From JBFJVD01 sp041624375 (lineage in GTDB: Bacteria; Chloroflexota; Anaerolineae; Anaerolineales; E44-bin32): a DNA stretch of 10,390 bases. Of the stretch, positions 1 through 5,508 are shown piece by piece (position 1 is the stretch's first letter; the number at the start of each line of letters is the position of its first letter). Under the pieces are notes generated by a model. It had not been told where the DNA came from. It ran no database searches and saw only the letters and a list, made by a program, of their open reading frames with translations. The DNA lies in contig JBFJVD010000092.1 in the NCBI GenBank assembly GCA_041624375.1, positions 1 to 10,390 of the forward strand, given 5' to 3'. The position numbers and the translations under genes are program-made.

Positions 1-165
1 AGCCGCGGAGACGTTGAACTGCTTGTGGAGCTGGGCAAGAAGCGGTTTCAACCGGCTGCGCTTCTGCTTCAAGGAAGCACAACCTGGAAGCTGGAGATGG
101 ATGGTGAGCGCGGCGACATGCATAGGCTGAGTGTAGTCAGAGAGTCTTCCGCCGACAAGCCCTAG
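1..165 (+). CDS. C-terminal end of an unrecognised protein (5' truncated by window)
   Basis: Frame 1 is open from the first base to a TAG at 163-165, giving 54 residues that end in ESSADKP. The other two plus frames either hit an early stop or read as an implausible Trp/Cys-rich string, so this frame is the likely coding one. The visible part is a mixed hydrophobic and charged segment (VELLVELGKKRF, then a Leu-rich stretch and TTWKLEMDGERGD). It has no membrane segment and no motif I recognise. I do not assign a function. It ends 28 bp before the DUF4230-type gene on the same strand, but a -10 box in that gap suggests the next gene has its own promoter. The fragment could still be a chance open frame, because only 165 bp are visible. 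Confidence 0.5.
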   Translation, partial: SRGDVELLVELGKKRFQPAALLLQGSTTWKLEMDGERGDMHRLSVVRESSADKP

Positions 166-181
166 CTGAGCCCGAGTCAAC

Positions 182-187
182 TATAAT
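182..187 (+). promoter_or_regulatory. Consensus -10 box of a probable leaderless promoter
   Basis: A perfect TATAAT lies at 182-187, only 6 bp before the ATG at 194. A transcript starting the usual 6-7 bp downstream of a -10 box would begin at or beside the start codon. No Shine-Dalgarno sequence precedes the ATG, which fits a leaderless mRNA. No convincing -35 box is present at 16-18 bp upstream, so the promoter rests on the -10 element and its position. Confidence 0.5.
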
Positions 188-193
188 ACCGGC

Positions 194-904
194 ATGCGCA
201 GCTCCGCCTCCTCGATCCTCGTGGCCGGCCTCCTGGTACTGCTCGGGATCGGCGCCTGGGGGGTGTTCTCCGTCGTGAACACAGTTCGCGAGGCGACCGC
301 TCCCGTTTCCCAGCTCTCCGGCGATTTCGGCACGCAGGTCGCCCGGGTCCTGAACCCGTCTCCGACCATCCGTCCCGATCCGGTCACGATCGTGCGCGAG
401 GTGCGGGCGCTGGCTCGCCTCGAGACGATCCAGTACACCGTCGAGAAGGTGATCACAGCGGAAACCGGGCAGGGCCCGTTTGGGTTCCTTTTCGGCGACC
501 GCTTGCTGCTAGTCGCCCACGGGATGGTGATCGCCGGCGTAGACCTTTCGCAGATCAGCCCGGACGACGTCTGGTTCGACGCCGAAGGGCGAATCTTCCT
601 GCGGCTGCCGGAGGCGGAGATCTTTGTGGCGACGCTCGACAACGAAGCCTCCTACATCTATGATCGCGACACCGGATTGTTGACTCAGGGGGATATCAAC
701 CTTGAGGCGGCCGCCAGGCAGGCGGCGGAGGCGGAAATCCGTCGCGCTGCGCTCGAGGATGGGATCCTGGATCAGGCTCAGGTCAATGCCGAGAACTTCC
801 TCTTTGGCTTCCTGCGCTCACTCGACTTCCCGGATGTCATCTTCGCCGGGCCCGATGACTCGCCGCCTGCAGGAAACTCCCCAGGCGGGACACCGACCCC
901 CTGA
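194..904 (+). CDS. DUF4230-type membrane-anchored protein
   Basis: The product is 236 residues. Residues about 8-28 (SILVAGLLVLLGIGAWGVF) form one N-terminal membrane segment or uncleaved signal anchor. The bulk of the protein would therefore lie outside the membrane. Residues about 64-215 look like the DUF4230 family: an early VTIVREVRALARLETIQYT segment, then GDRLLLVAHGMVIAGVDLSQI, then LPEAEIFVATLDNE. An Ala/Glu/Arg-rich helix (170-195) follows, and the last 18 residues are a loose Gly/Pro/Thr-rich tail. The family has no established biochemical role, so none is given. The ATG at 194 is chosen because the membrane segment starts at once and a TATAAT sits 6 bp upstream; there is no Shine-Dalgarno site. 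The gene converges on the LipM-type gene with a 32-bp gap that shows no clear terminator. The family call is by eye from conserved blocks. Confidence 0.75.
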   Translation: MRSSASSILVAGLLVLLGIGAWGVFSVVNTVREATAPVSQLSGDFGTQVARVLNPSPTIRPDPVTIVREVRALARLETIQYTVEKVITAETGQGPFGFLFGDRLLLVAHGMVIAGVDLSQISPDDVWFDAEGRIFLRLPEAEIFVATLDNEASYIYDRDTGLLTQGDINLEAAARQAAEAEIRRAALEDGILDQAQVNAENFLFGFLRSLDFPDVIFAGPDDSPPAGNSPGGTPTP

Positions 905-936
905 CGCCTACCTGGCTCACCCGCAGTACCTGATCC

Positions 937-1767
937 TCAGACGCGCCCGGTCCAATTCGGGTCTTGATAACGGCTCCTGTGGAGCTCCGCGGCGCGGGCT
1001 TCTTCCTGTTCGGTGAGGCCGGCGGGCTGCAGGTGCAGGTCGAGTGCTACAGCAAACCCCTCGGCGAGCGCTGCGGCCGCTGTCTTCCAGGTGATGGGCC
1101 GGCCAAGCAGGTCCTGCACGCTTGCCGCCCGGCGGCGCAGCCGGTCCGCAGCGAGACTTCGGGCCTCTTCATCTGCGAAGGTCAGTGCGCCGCAGATGCG
1201 GGTGATGTCTCCGGTAAGCGGGATGGAGCCATGCTGAAGGACGCCGTCCCGCCGGCGGACCTGTGCGCTCCCGACCAGCTTGCGACCTTGAGCGGTCAAC
1301 TCGTAGGCGCTCGGGACCTCAAAACAAATAGGGTTTGGGGGCGCTTCCGGCGCGGCCGAAATCTCGGGCTGCACTTCGATGGTCAGGCCGAGCAATTCCA
1401 GACCGGCGATCAACCCCCGACTGAGCTTGCGGTAGCTTTCGAGCACCCCGCCGCTGAGGTGGATGCTTGAGGCCGGGGCGATGACGGCATAGGTCAGCTC
1501 ATCGGCGTGCAAGAGGGCGCGACCGCCGGTGGGCCGCCGGACCAGATCCCAGCCGGCGCGGGCCAGCCGCTCGCGGTCCACATCTCCGACCGGCTGCGCA
1601 TAGCCAATAGATAGACACGGCGGTGTCCAGGCGTAAAGGCGGAGAGTCGGCAAACTTTCTCCCGCGATCACCCCCTCGAGAATCGCCTCATCGAGCGCCA
1701 TATTCATGGCGCCAGGTGTAGGCTCAGTTCGGATGAGTCGCCAGCGCTCCTGGCGTTCGATTTCCAT
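937..1767 (-). CDS. lipM: LipM-type octanoyltransferase / lipoate-protein ligase A family
   Basis: The 276-residue protein belongs to the biotin/lipoate ligase (BPL/LPL) fold. The N-terminus WRLIRTEPTPGAMNMALDEA is typical of the LplA/LipM group. The RRPTGGRALLH block (residues 77-87) is the family's substrate loop, and GRKLVGSAQ (161-169) carries the conserved lysine K163. ICFEVPSAYEL (147-157) holds C148, matching the catalytic cysteine of LipM octanoyltransferases, and LQHGSIP follows as expected. Length agrees with LipM (about 278). LipM moves octanoyl from acyl carrier protein onto the GcvH lipoyl domain, in the cytoplasm. The cysteine favours this over an ATP-dependent lipoate ligase; a ligase or LipL-like role is the alternative. 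No lipA or glycine-cleavage gene is nearby, and the sugar cluster diverges from it. The ATG is 8 bp downstream of a minus-strand TATAAT, with no strong ribosome site, suggesting a leaderless or near-leaderless mRNA. Confidence 0.88.
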   Translation of the reverse strand: MEIERQERWRLIRTEPTPGAMNMALDEAILEGVIAGESLPTLRLYAWTPPCLSIGYAQPVGDVDRERLARAGWDLVRRPTGGRALLHADELTYAVIAPASSIHLSGGVLESYRKLSRGLIAGLELLGLTIEVQPEISAAPEAPPNPICFEVPSAYELTAQGRKLVGSAQVRRRDGVLQHGSIPLTGDITRICGALTFADEEARSLAADRLRRRAASVQDLLGRPITWKTAAAALAEGFAVALDLHLQPAGLTEQEEARAAELHRSRYQDPNWTGRV

Positions 1768-1775
1768 GATCCTGG

Positions 1776-1781
1776 ATTATA
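1776..1781 (-). promoter_or_regulatory. -10 box of the LipM-type gene
   Basis: On the minus strand the bases read TATAAT, a perfect -10 hexamer. Eight bases separate it from the ATG whose first base is 1767, so the transcript would have a leader of at most a few bases. No good -35 hexamer is visible at 16-18 bp. That position is instead occupied by the perfect inverted repeat at 1784-1804. Confidence 0.5.
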
Positions 1782-1783
1782 TC

Positions 1784-1804
1784 GGGAGACATTCAGCGTC
1801 TCCC
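1784..1804. promoter_or_regulatory. Perfect 7+7 inverted repeat, candidate operator for the LipM-type gene
   Basis: GGGAGAC (1784-1790) and GTCTCCC (1798-1804) are exact reverse complements with a 7-bp spacer. The element starts 2 bp upstream of the minus-strand -10 box and covers the spacer and -35 zone of that promoter. A dimeric regulator bound there would compete with or assist RNA polymerase. The identity of any regulator is unknown. Confidence 0.35.
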
Positions 1805-1944
1805 TGGGACCCAAATGGAACGGGGACCTCTGTCATTGCGGATCGACTACGTTTGACGCTTGCCGCCCTCAAGCTGCCTCCTCTAGGCTTGCGATACCGA
1901 GAGGACGCTGCTCAGTGCGCTGGGGGAGCCGTTTCAGTCGGATC

Positions 1945-1964
1945 TCACGACGATCTTTTCGTGA
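1945..1964. promoter_or_regulatory. Inverted repeat upstream of the sugar-operon promoter, candidate activator site
   Basis: TCACGA (1945-1950) and TCGTGA (1959-1964) are exact reverse complements with an 8-bp spacer. The element ends 16 bp upstream of the TTGACA box at 1981, and its centre is about 61 bp upstream of the expected transcription start. That placement suits an upstream activator. It does not match the CRP consensus exactly, and no regulator gene is in the window. Confidence 0.35.
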
Positions 1965-1980
1965 AGTTCGGTACACATCC

Positions 1981-2009
1981 TTGACAGTCCTGCTGCCATC
2001 AAGCATACT
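1981..2009 (+). promoter_or_regulatory. Sigma70-type promoter of the glucan-uptake cluster
   Basis: A perfect -35 box TTGACA (1981-1986) is followed, after exactly 17 bp, by CATACT (2004-2009), which matches TATAAT at four of six positions. The expected start is near 2016, leaving an untranslated leader of about 150 nt before the ATG at 2165. The orientation and the absence of another strong candidate make it the likely main promoter of the operon. Confidence 0.6.
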
Positions 2010-2046
2010 TCGCCGGGAGCCATGAATCATCGGAGGACCCGCAATT

Positions 2047-2088
2047 GAGGAGGGGTGGGAGGTGATCAGCGGCAGAAGGGGAATCTAA
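2047..2088 (+). other. Possible eight-codon leader reading frame with its own ribosome site
   Basis: GAGGAGG at 2047-2053 stands 8 bp before a GTG at 2062 that opens the frame MISGRRGI and stops at TAA 2086-2088. Codons 5 and 6 are AGA and AGG, usually rare arginine codons in GC-rich genomes. In addition, GGAGGTGATC at 2058-2067 is a 10-base match to the usual anti-Shine-Dalgarno complement, although no start codon follows it at the right distance. Either a translated leader or a ribosome-standby site is possible; chance is also possible in such purine-rich sequence. Confidence 0.2.
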
Positions 2089-2097
2089 TCTCGTGTG

Positions 2098-2137
2098 GAT
2101 GCACCCGTGCATCGATCCTTCGAGCCTGCGGGCTCGA
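2098..2137 (+). promoter_or_regulatory. Two tandem hairpins in the leader of the binding-protein mRNA
   Basis: The first hairpin has stem GATGCA/TGCATC (2098-2103 with 2108-2113) and a CCCG loop. The second has stem TCGAGCC/GGCTCGA (2120-2126 with 2131-2137) and a TGCG loop. They end 9 bp before the AAGGAG ribosome site at 2147-2152, leaving that site unpaired. They could stabilise the mRNA or hold the ribosome site open. No known riboswitch fold was recognised. Confidence 0.4.
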
Positions 2138-2164
2138 TCATTCTGTAAGGAGATTTCGCCCGAT

Positions 2165-3367
2165 ATGAATACCAGAAAGCTCTTCGGCTGGATGAGCGTT
2201 CTGCTCGTCCTCTCCCTCGTGCTCGCGGCCTGCGGCGGTGCGCAGCCCGCACCCGAGGTATCCGGCACGATCGTGCTCTGGCATGCGCTGAAAGACTCAG
2301 AGCAGGCCGGTCTAGCCCAGATCATCGCCGACTTCCAGGCGGACAACCCCAACGTTGAGTTCGAACTGCTCTTCACCCCATTCGACGATCTGCGCGGCAA
2401 GTACGAGACCGCTGCGGCGACCGGTGAAGGTCCGACGATCCTCATCGGTGGTGACGACTGGGGTCCTGCACTGTATCAGGCGCAGCTTGTCGCCGACCTC
2501 TCTGGCGACTTCGACTCTGCGTTCCTTTCAAACGTCAACCAGGCTGCGCTTGCTGAGGGCCAGTTCCAGGGCGCTCAGGTTGGCCTGCCGTACGTGTTGA
2601 AGGGCGTCGTGATGTACCGCAACAACTCGATCATCTCGGAAGCGCCGGCCTCGGCGGAGGACCTGGTTTCGATGGCTTCCGCGGCGACTAGCGGTGACAT
2701 CGTTGGGGCCGACCTCGAATATGGGTTCTTCTTCTCCGCCGCGCATCTCTACGGGCTCGGCGGTCAGTTGATGACCCCGGAGGGTGATCCGGCCTTCAAT
2801 ACCGACGCGGGCGTCGCCTGGCTCGAGCTGCTGGCTTCGTTCCAGGATGCCGGCCCTGTCGAGAACTACAATGACAACGACGTCAACCTGTTCAAGGCGG
2901 GCAATGCCGGCTTGATCATCGACGGTACATGGAATCTGGCCGACCTGGCCGGTTCGATCGGCGAGGACAACCTTTCGATCGATCCATGGCCTTCTGGCAT
3001 GTCTGGTTTCGTTCAGAGCGGCTACATCTACCTGAACGCCAATGCCACTGGTGGGGATCGAGATGCGGCAGTGGAATTCATCCGCTACTTGATGACCCCG
3101 GAGGCCCAGGCTCGCTTCGTAACCGCTGACCAGGCGTTCATCCCCTCGGTTGACGGTGTTGACGTACCGGATCGGCTGCGCCAGGAAGCGGTTGCCGCCT
3201 TTGCCGGAGGCACCGGCTTCATCACCATCCCCGAGATGGGGGCCTACTGGGACCCGATGAACAACGCCGTTCTGCGGGTCGTCCAGGAGGGCGCCGACCC
3301 GGCCACAGTATTGGCTGAGGCCGAGGAAAGCGTCCAGGCCGCAGTCGCTGAAATCCGCGGCCAGTAG
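2165..3367 (+). CDS. ABC transporter sugar-binding lipoprotein (MalE-like, family 1)
   Basis: The 400-residue product begins with a lipoprotein signal peptide and lipobox LAAC with C23, so the mature protein is tethered to the outer face of the membrane. The fold is that of bacterial family 1 extracellular solute-binding proteins: GTIVLWHA (35-41), IIADFQADNPNVEFEL, GEGPTILIGGDDWGPALY (88-104), VGLPYVLKGVVMYRN (139-153), IIDGTWNLAD (251-260) and a C-terminal PEMGAYWDPMNNAV (356-369). W256 and W362 line up by eye with the MalE maltodextrin-stacking tryptophans W230 and W340. This supports a malto-oligosaccharide ligand, as do the GH13 genes downstream. ATG 2165 is chosen over in-frame GTG 2093 and ATG 2099 because the signal peptide starts there and AAGGAG (2147-2152) precedes it, 12 bp away. 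It is first in the operon, and a strong hairpin follows 14 bp after the stop. Exact sugar specificity is unproven. Confidence 0.9.
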   Translation: MNTRKLFGWMSVLLVLSLVLAACGGAQPAPEVSGTIVLWHALKDSEQAGLAQIIADFQADNPNVEFELLFTPFDDLRGKYETAAATGEGPTILIGGDDWGPALYQAQLVADLSGDFDSAFLSNVNQAALAEGQFQGAQVGLPYVLKGVVMYRNNSIISEAPASAEDLVSMASAATSGDIVGADLEYGFFFSAAHLYGLGGQLMTPEGDPAFNTDAGVAWLELLASFQDAGPVENYNDNDVNLFKAGNAGLIIDGTWNLADLAGSIGEDNLSIDPWPSGMSGFVQSGYIYLNANATGGDRDAAVEFIRYLMTPEAQARFVTADQAFIPSVDGVDVPDRLRQEAVAAFAGGTGFITIPEMGAYWDPMNNAVLRVVQEGADPATVLAEAEESVQAAVAEIRGQ

Positions 3368-3381
3368 CGACGGTTCCGTTG

Positions 3382-3412
3382 AGATGGGTGGGGGTTCTTC
3401 CCCCACCCATCT
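3382..3412 (+). terminator. Perfect 13-bp hairpin between binding-protein and permease genes
   Basis: Positions 3382-3394 (AGATGGGTGGGGG) pair without mismatch with 3400-3412 around a TTCTT loop. The downstream tract GCTTTCTCC is only weakly T-rich. It is therefore probably a partial terminator or a 3' stability element rather than a full stop. It lies 14 bp after the binding-protein stop codon. It would favour high binding-protein levels over the permeases, as is known for other binding-protein operons. Confidence 0.7.
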
Positions 3413-3454
3413 GCTTTCTCCAAGTCCACGGTATCGCCTGTCGAGGGCAAGCTC

Positions 3455-4525
3455 ATGGAACTTAAGATGGACTACGCGGGTAAACCGCTGGCGAAGCCGC
3501 AGCCACCCAGTTCCCCCATTGCGACCTTCTGGCAGCGGGTCAAGGACTCGCGGCTTGCCTGGTTGTACATTCTCCCCGCCGGCGTCATCATGGCGATCGT
3601 TTCGTTCTTTCCGCAATTCGTTCAAATCTGGATGTCATTTACCGATTTCCGAATCCAGAACCTGCGCTTCAACTTCTTCAATTCGGCCACCTGGGAGACC
3701 TTTGGCCCCGAATGGGTCGGCCTCCAAAATTACATCAAGGTCATCACCAGCCAGTTGGCGCTAGAGAATTACGACTTCGGGCGGCTGCTGGCGTTCAACA
3801 TCACCTGGACAGTCACGAACGTTGCGGTCCACGTTGTCCTTGGCGTGCTGATCGCCCTGGCGCTCAACAGCGAGAACCTCTTCGGCCGACGCGTGTATCG
3901 GGTGCTTTTCATCATTCCCTGGGCGCTGCCCGGCTACATCACGGCGCTCACCTGGGCCAATATGTATGACGACCGCTTTGGGGCTATCAATCAGCTGCTG
4001 GCCGAAGTGAACCAGGCCTTTGGCACCGCATTGCCGACCAGCACCCGCTGGATCGAGGCGACGACCCCACCGATAGGCGGGCTGCTCGCCTTTCTTCCTC
4101 TGGCCTTCTATGCCGCGCTGATGGCGAACATCTGGCTCGGCTGGCCGTTCATGACGGTCGTCGCCACCGGCGCGCTTCAATCGATCCCGGCCGAGCTCTA
4201 TGAAGCGGCCGATATCGATGGCGCCTCCGGCTGGCAGAAATTCTGGGCGATCACAGCGCCGCTCATCCGGCCGGCGATGGTTCCGGCCATCATGCTCGGC
4301 ACCATCATGACCTTCAACCAATTCAATGTCATCTACTTCATCACCCAGGGCAAACCATTCGGCCGAACCGAAATCCTGATTACGCAAGCCTTCAAGCTCG
4401 TGTTCGAGCAGCGGCTCTACGGCGTCGCGGCTGCCTTCAGCATCGTGGTTTTCTTCGTCTTGCTGGTCATCACCCTTGCGAACAATCGGGTGACGCGCGC
4501 AACGGAGGCCTACGATGTCACGTAA
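3455..4525 (+). CDS. Sugar ABC transporter permease, MalF-type
   Basis: The 356-residue inner-membrane protein has about six membrane segments (near 35-57, 113-137, 147-170, 208-232, 272-295 and 325-343). The long loop between segments 4 and 5 contains the EAA motif, E250-AADID-G256, continuing to APLIRP, which docks the transport ATPase. The first 34 residues are a cytosolic Pro-rich leader. The 55-residue extracytoplasmic loop between segments 1 and 2 (about 58-112) is far shorter than the P2 domain of E. coli MalF, and matches MalF-like proteins of Gram-positive and Chloroflexota systems. GAGGG at 3443-3447 stands 7 bp before the ATG. The gene overlaps the next permease by 11 bp, so the two are translationally coupled and should form a heterodimer. 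Sugar specificity, probably maltodextrins, is inferred from neighbours. Confidence 0.9.
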   Translation: MELKMDYAGKPLAKPQPPSSPIATFWQRVKDSRLAWLYILPAGVIMAIVSFFPQFVQIWMSFTDFRIQNLRFNFFNSATWETFGPEWVGLQNYIKVITSQLALENYDFGRLLAFNITWTVTNVAVHVVLGVLIALALNSENLFGRRVYRVLFIIPWALPGYITALTWANMYDDRFGAINQLLAEVNQAFGTALPTSTRWIEATTPPIGGLLAFLPLAFYAALMANIWLGWPFMTVVATGALQSIPAELYEAADIDGASGWQKFWAITAPLIRPAMVPAIMLGTIMTFNQFNVIYFITQGKPFGRTEILITQAFKLVFEQRLYGVAAAFSIVVFFVLLVITLANNRVTRATEAYDVT

Positions 4526-5423
4526 AGGCTGGACGTTCTCCCGGGTCCTGCGCCAGGTGGGGGTTCAACTCTTCCTGCTTTCGGTTGCCGCAGCTGTGCT
4601 CTTCCCGGTCGTCTGGATCCTCGCCCTGGCGCTTGACCCCCGCAACATCGACAAGCCGCTCGAGCTCACCCTGATCCCGCCGGGTGCCTCGCTTGAGTCC
4701 TTCCGGAAAGTGCTTCTCGATCCATTCCGGCTCCTGTGCAGCAACCCGAACAACCCGGAGACCTGCATGACGTTTGGCCGGCTTTTGGTGAACAGCCTGC
4801 TCGTTGCTCTAGGAACCAGCCTGTTTGCAGTCGTCACCGGAGCTTCGGCGGCCTACGCGTTCTCTCGCTTCAGCTTCATCGGCCGCCAGACCGGGATGCT
4901 CGGATTCGTCGTCCTGCTGATGCTGCCCAGCACCGGGAGCCTGGCACCGCTTTATATCTTGCTGAGCCAAATCCGGCTTGGCAATGAGGCGCTTCGATCA
5001 ACCCTGATCGGTCTGGCGATTGCCTACGCAGCCAGCGCGCTCCCGTTTGCGGTCTGGAACCTGAAGGGATACTTCGACACCATTCCGAAGGAGCTCGAGG
5101 AGGCGGCGCTGATCGACGGCGCCAGCCTGACCCAGACGTTCCTGCGGATCATCCTCCCGCTGTCGACGCCGGCCCTTGCCGTCACCGTGCTCTTCAGCTT
5201 CATGACCAGCTGGACCGAGTTCATCCTGGCCTGGACTTTCCTGGACAAGCCCTCGCGCTTCACCCTGGCGATGGCGCTGCGTTCGATGCAGGGCCAGTTC
5301 ACCACGCCATGGTCGGAGTTCGCGGCGATGTCGATTCTGATGTCGATTCCGATCCTGGTCCTGTTCTACGCGTTCCAGCGCTACATCGTTTCCGGGCTGA
5401 CGATCGGTGCGGTCAAAGGCTAA
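4515..5423 (+). CDS. Sugar ABC transporter permease, MalG-type
   Basis: The 302-residue membrane protein has about six membrane segments (near 17-40, 88-115, 123-150, 162-185, 211-235 and 268-288). The cytosolic EAA loop reads E196-AALID-G202 and runs on to ILPLSTPAL; it is the ATPase contact. The C-terminus QRYIVSGLTIGAVKG is the hallmark ending of MalG-type permeases. GGAGG at 4504-4508, inside the end of the MalF-type gene, stands 6 bp before the ATG, so the start is well supported. The loop before segment 2 has two cysteines nine residues apart, C75 and C84 in LLCSNPNNPETC. They lie on the extracytoplasmic side and could form a disulfide. No ATPase gene follows; a hairpin and a GH13 gene do. 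The role as partner of the upstream permease is well supported; the transported sugar is inferred. Confidence 0.9.
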   Translation: MSRKGWTFSRVLRQVGVQLFLLSVAAAVLFPVVWILALALDPRNIDKPLELTLIPPGASLESFRKVLLDPFRLLCSNPNNPETCMTFGRLLVNSLLVALGTSLFAVVTGASAAYAFSRFSFIGRQTGMLGFVVLLMLPSTGSLAPLYILLSQIRLGNEALRSTLIGLAIAYAASALPFAVWNLKGYFDTIPKELEEAALIDGASLTQTFLRIILPLSTPALAVTVLFSFMTSWTEFILAWTFLDKPSRFTLAMALRSMQGQFTTPWSEFAAMSILMSIPILVLFYAFQRYIVSGLTIGAVKG

Positions 5424-5463
5424 AGCGACCCGCGGGACAGACATGCGCGATTCTGAAATGGAT

Positions 5464-5489
5464 GCCGGGGAGCCGACGCGCTCCCCGGC
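5464..5489 (+). terminator. Perfect 10-bp hairpin between permease and GH13 genes
   Basis: GCCGGGGAGC (5464-5473) pairs perfectly with GCTCCCCGGC (5480-5489) around a six-base loop, and GTTTCG follows. The T tract is short, so it is probably a leaky intrinsic terminator or an attenuator. It sits 40 bp after the MalG-type stop and 19 bp before the next start codon. The GH13 gene may therefore be expressed at a lower level than the transporter. Confidence 0.6.
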
Positions 5490-5508
5490 GTTTCGATCCA
5501 GTTATTCC

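Larger units (their letters stand above)
1768..2164. other. Divergent intergenic regulatory region
   Basis: This 397-bp region lies between the start codons of the LipM-type gene (leftward) and the solute-binding protein gene (rightward). Open frames entering it are extensions or shadows of neighbouring genes and show no domain. It contains the minus-strand -10 box, two inverted repeats, one sigma70-type plus-strand promoter, a possible eight-codon leader frame, two tandem hairpins and the ribosome site of the binding-protein gene; the main ones are listed separately. I see nothing definable in 1805-1944. Confidence 0.7.

Noticed and set aside
964..1470. Plus-strand frame of 168 codons
   Set aside because: It is the antisense shadow of the LipM-type gene, which has its full set of family motifs.
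1853..1858. TTGACG as a second -35 box
   Set aside because: No -10-like hexamer occurs at 16-18 bp downstream, where the sequence is GC-rich.
2093..2164. In-frame GTG and ATG starts extending the binding protein by up to 24 residues
   Set aside because: They would put a polar extension before a classic lipoprotein signal peptide, have no ribosome site at proper distance, and overlap the two hairpins.
1999..2445. Minus-strand frame starting inside the binding-protein gene and ending in the leader
   Set aside because: It is Ser/Pro-rich with no recognisable domain and overlaps the promoter and leader elements.
2528..3625. 365-codon open frame on the minus strand
   Set aside because: It lies antisense to the binding-protein and permease genes, crosses the intergenic hairpin, shows no domain, and is the kind of long shadow frame that GC-rich coding produces.
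3761..4387. 208-codon minus-strand frame antisense to the MalF-type permease
   Set aside because: The composition is rich in Arg, Gly and Asp with no membrane or domain pattern, and the plus strand carries an unmistakable permease.
5407..5508. Upstream in-frame starts for the secreted GH13 gene
   Set aside because: They would read through the perfect hairpin and place a charged extension ahead of the signal peptide. The absence of a ribosome site at 5509 leaves slight doubt.
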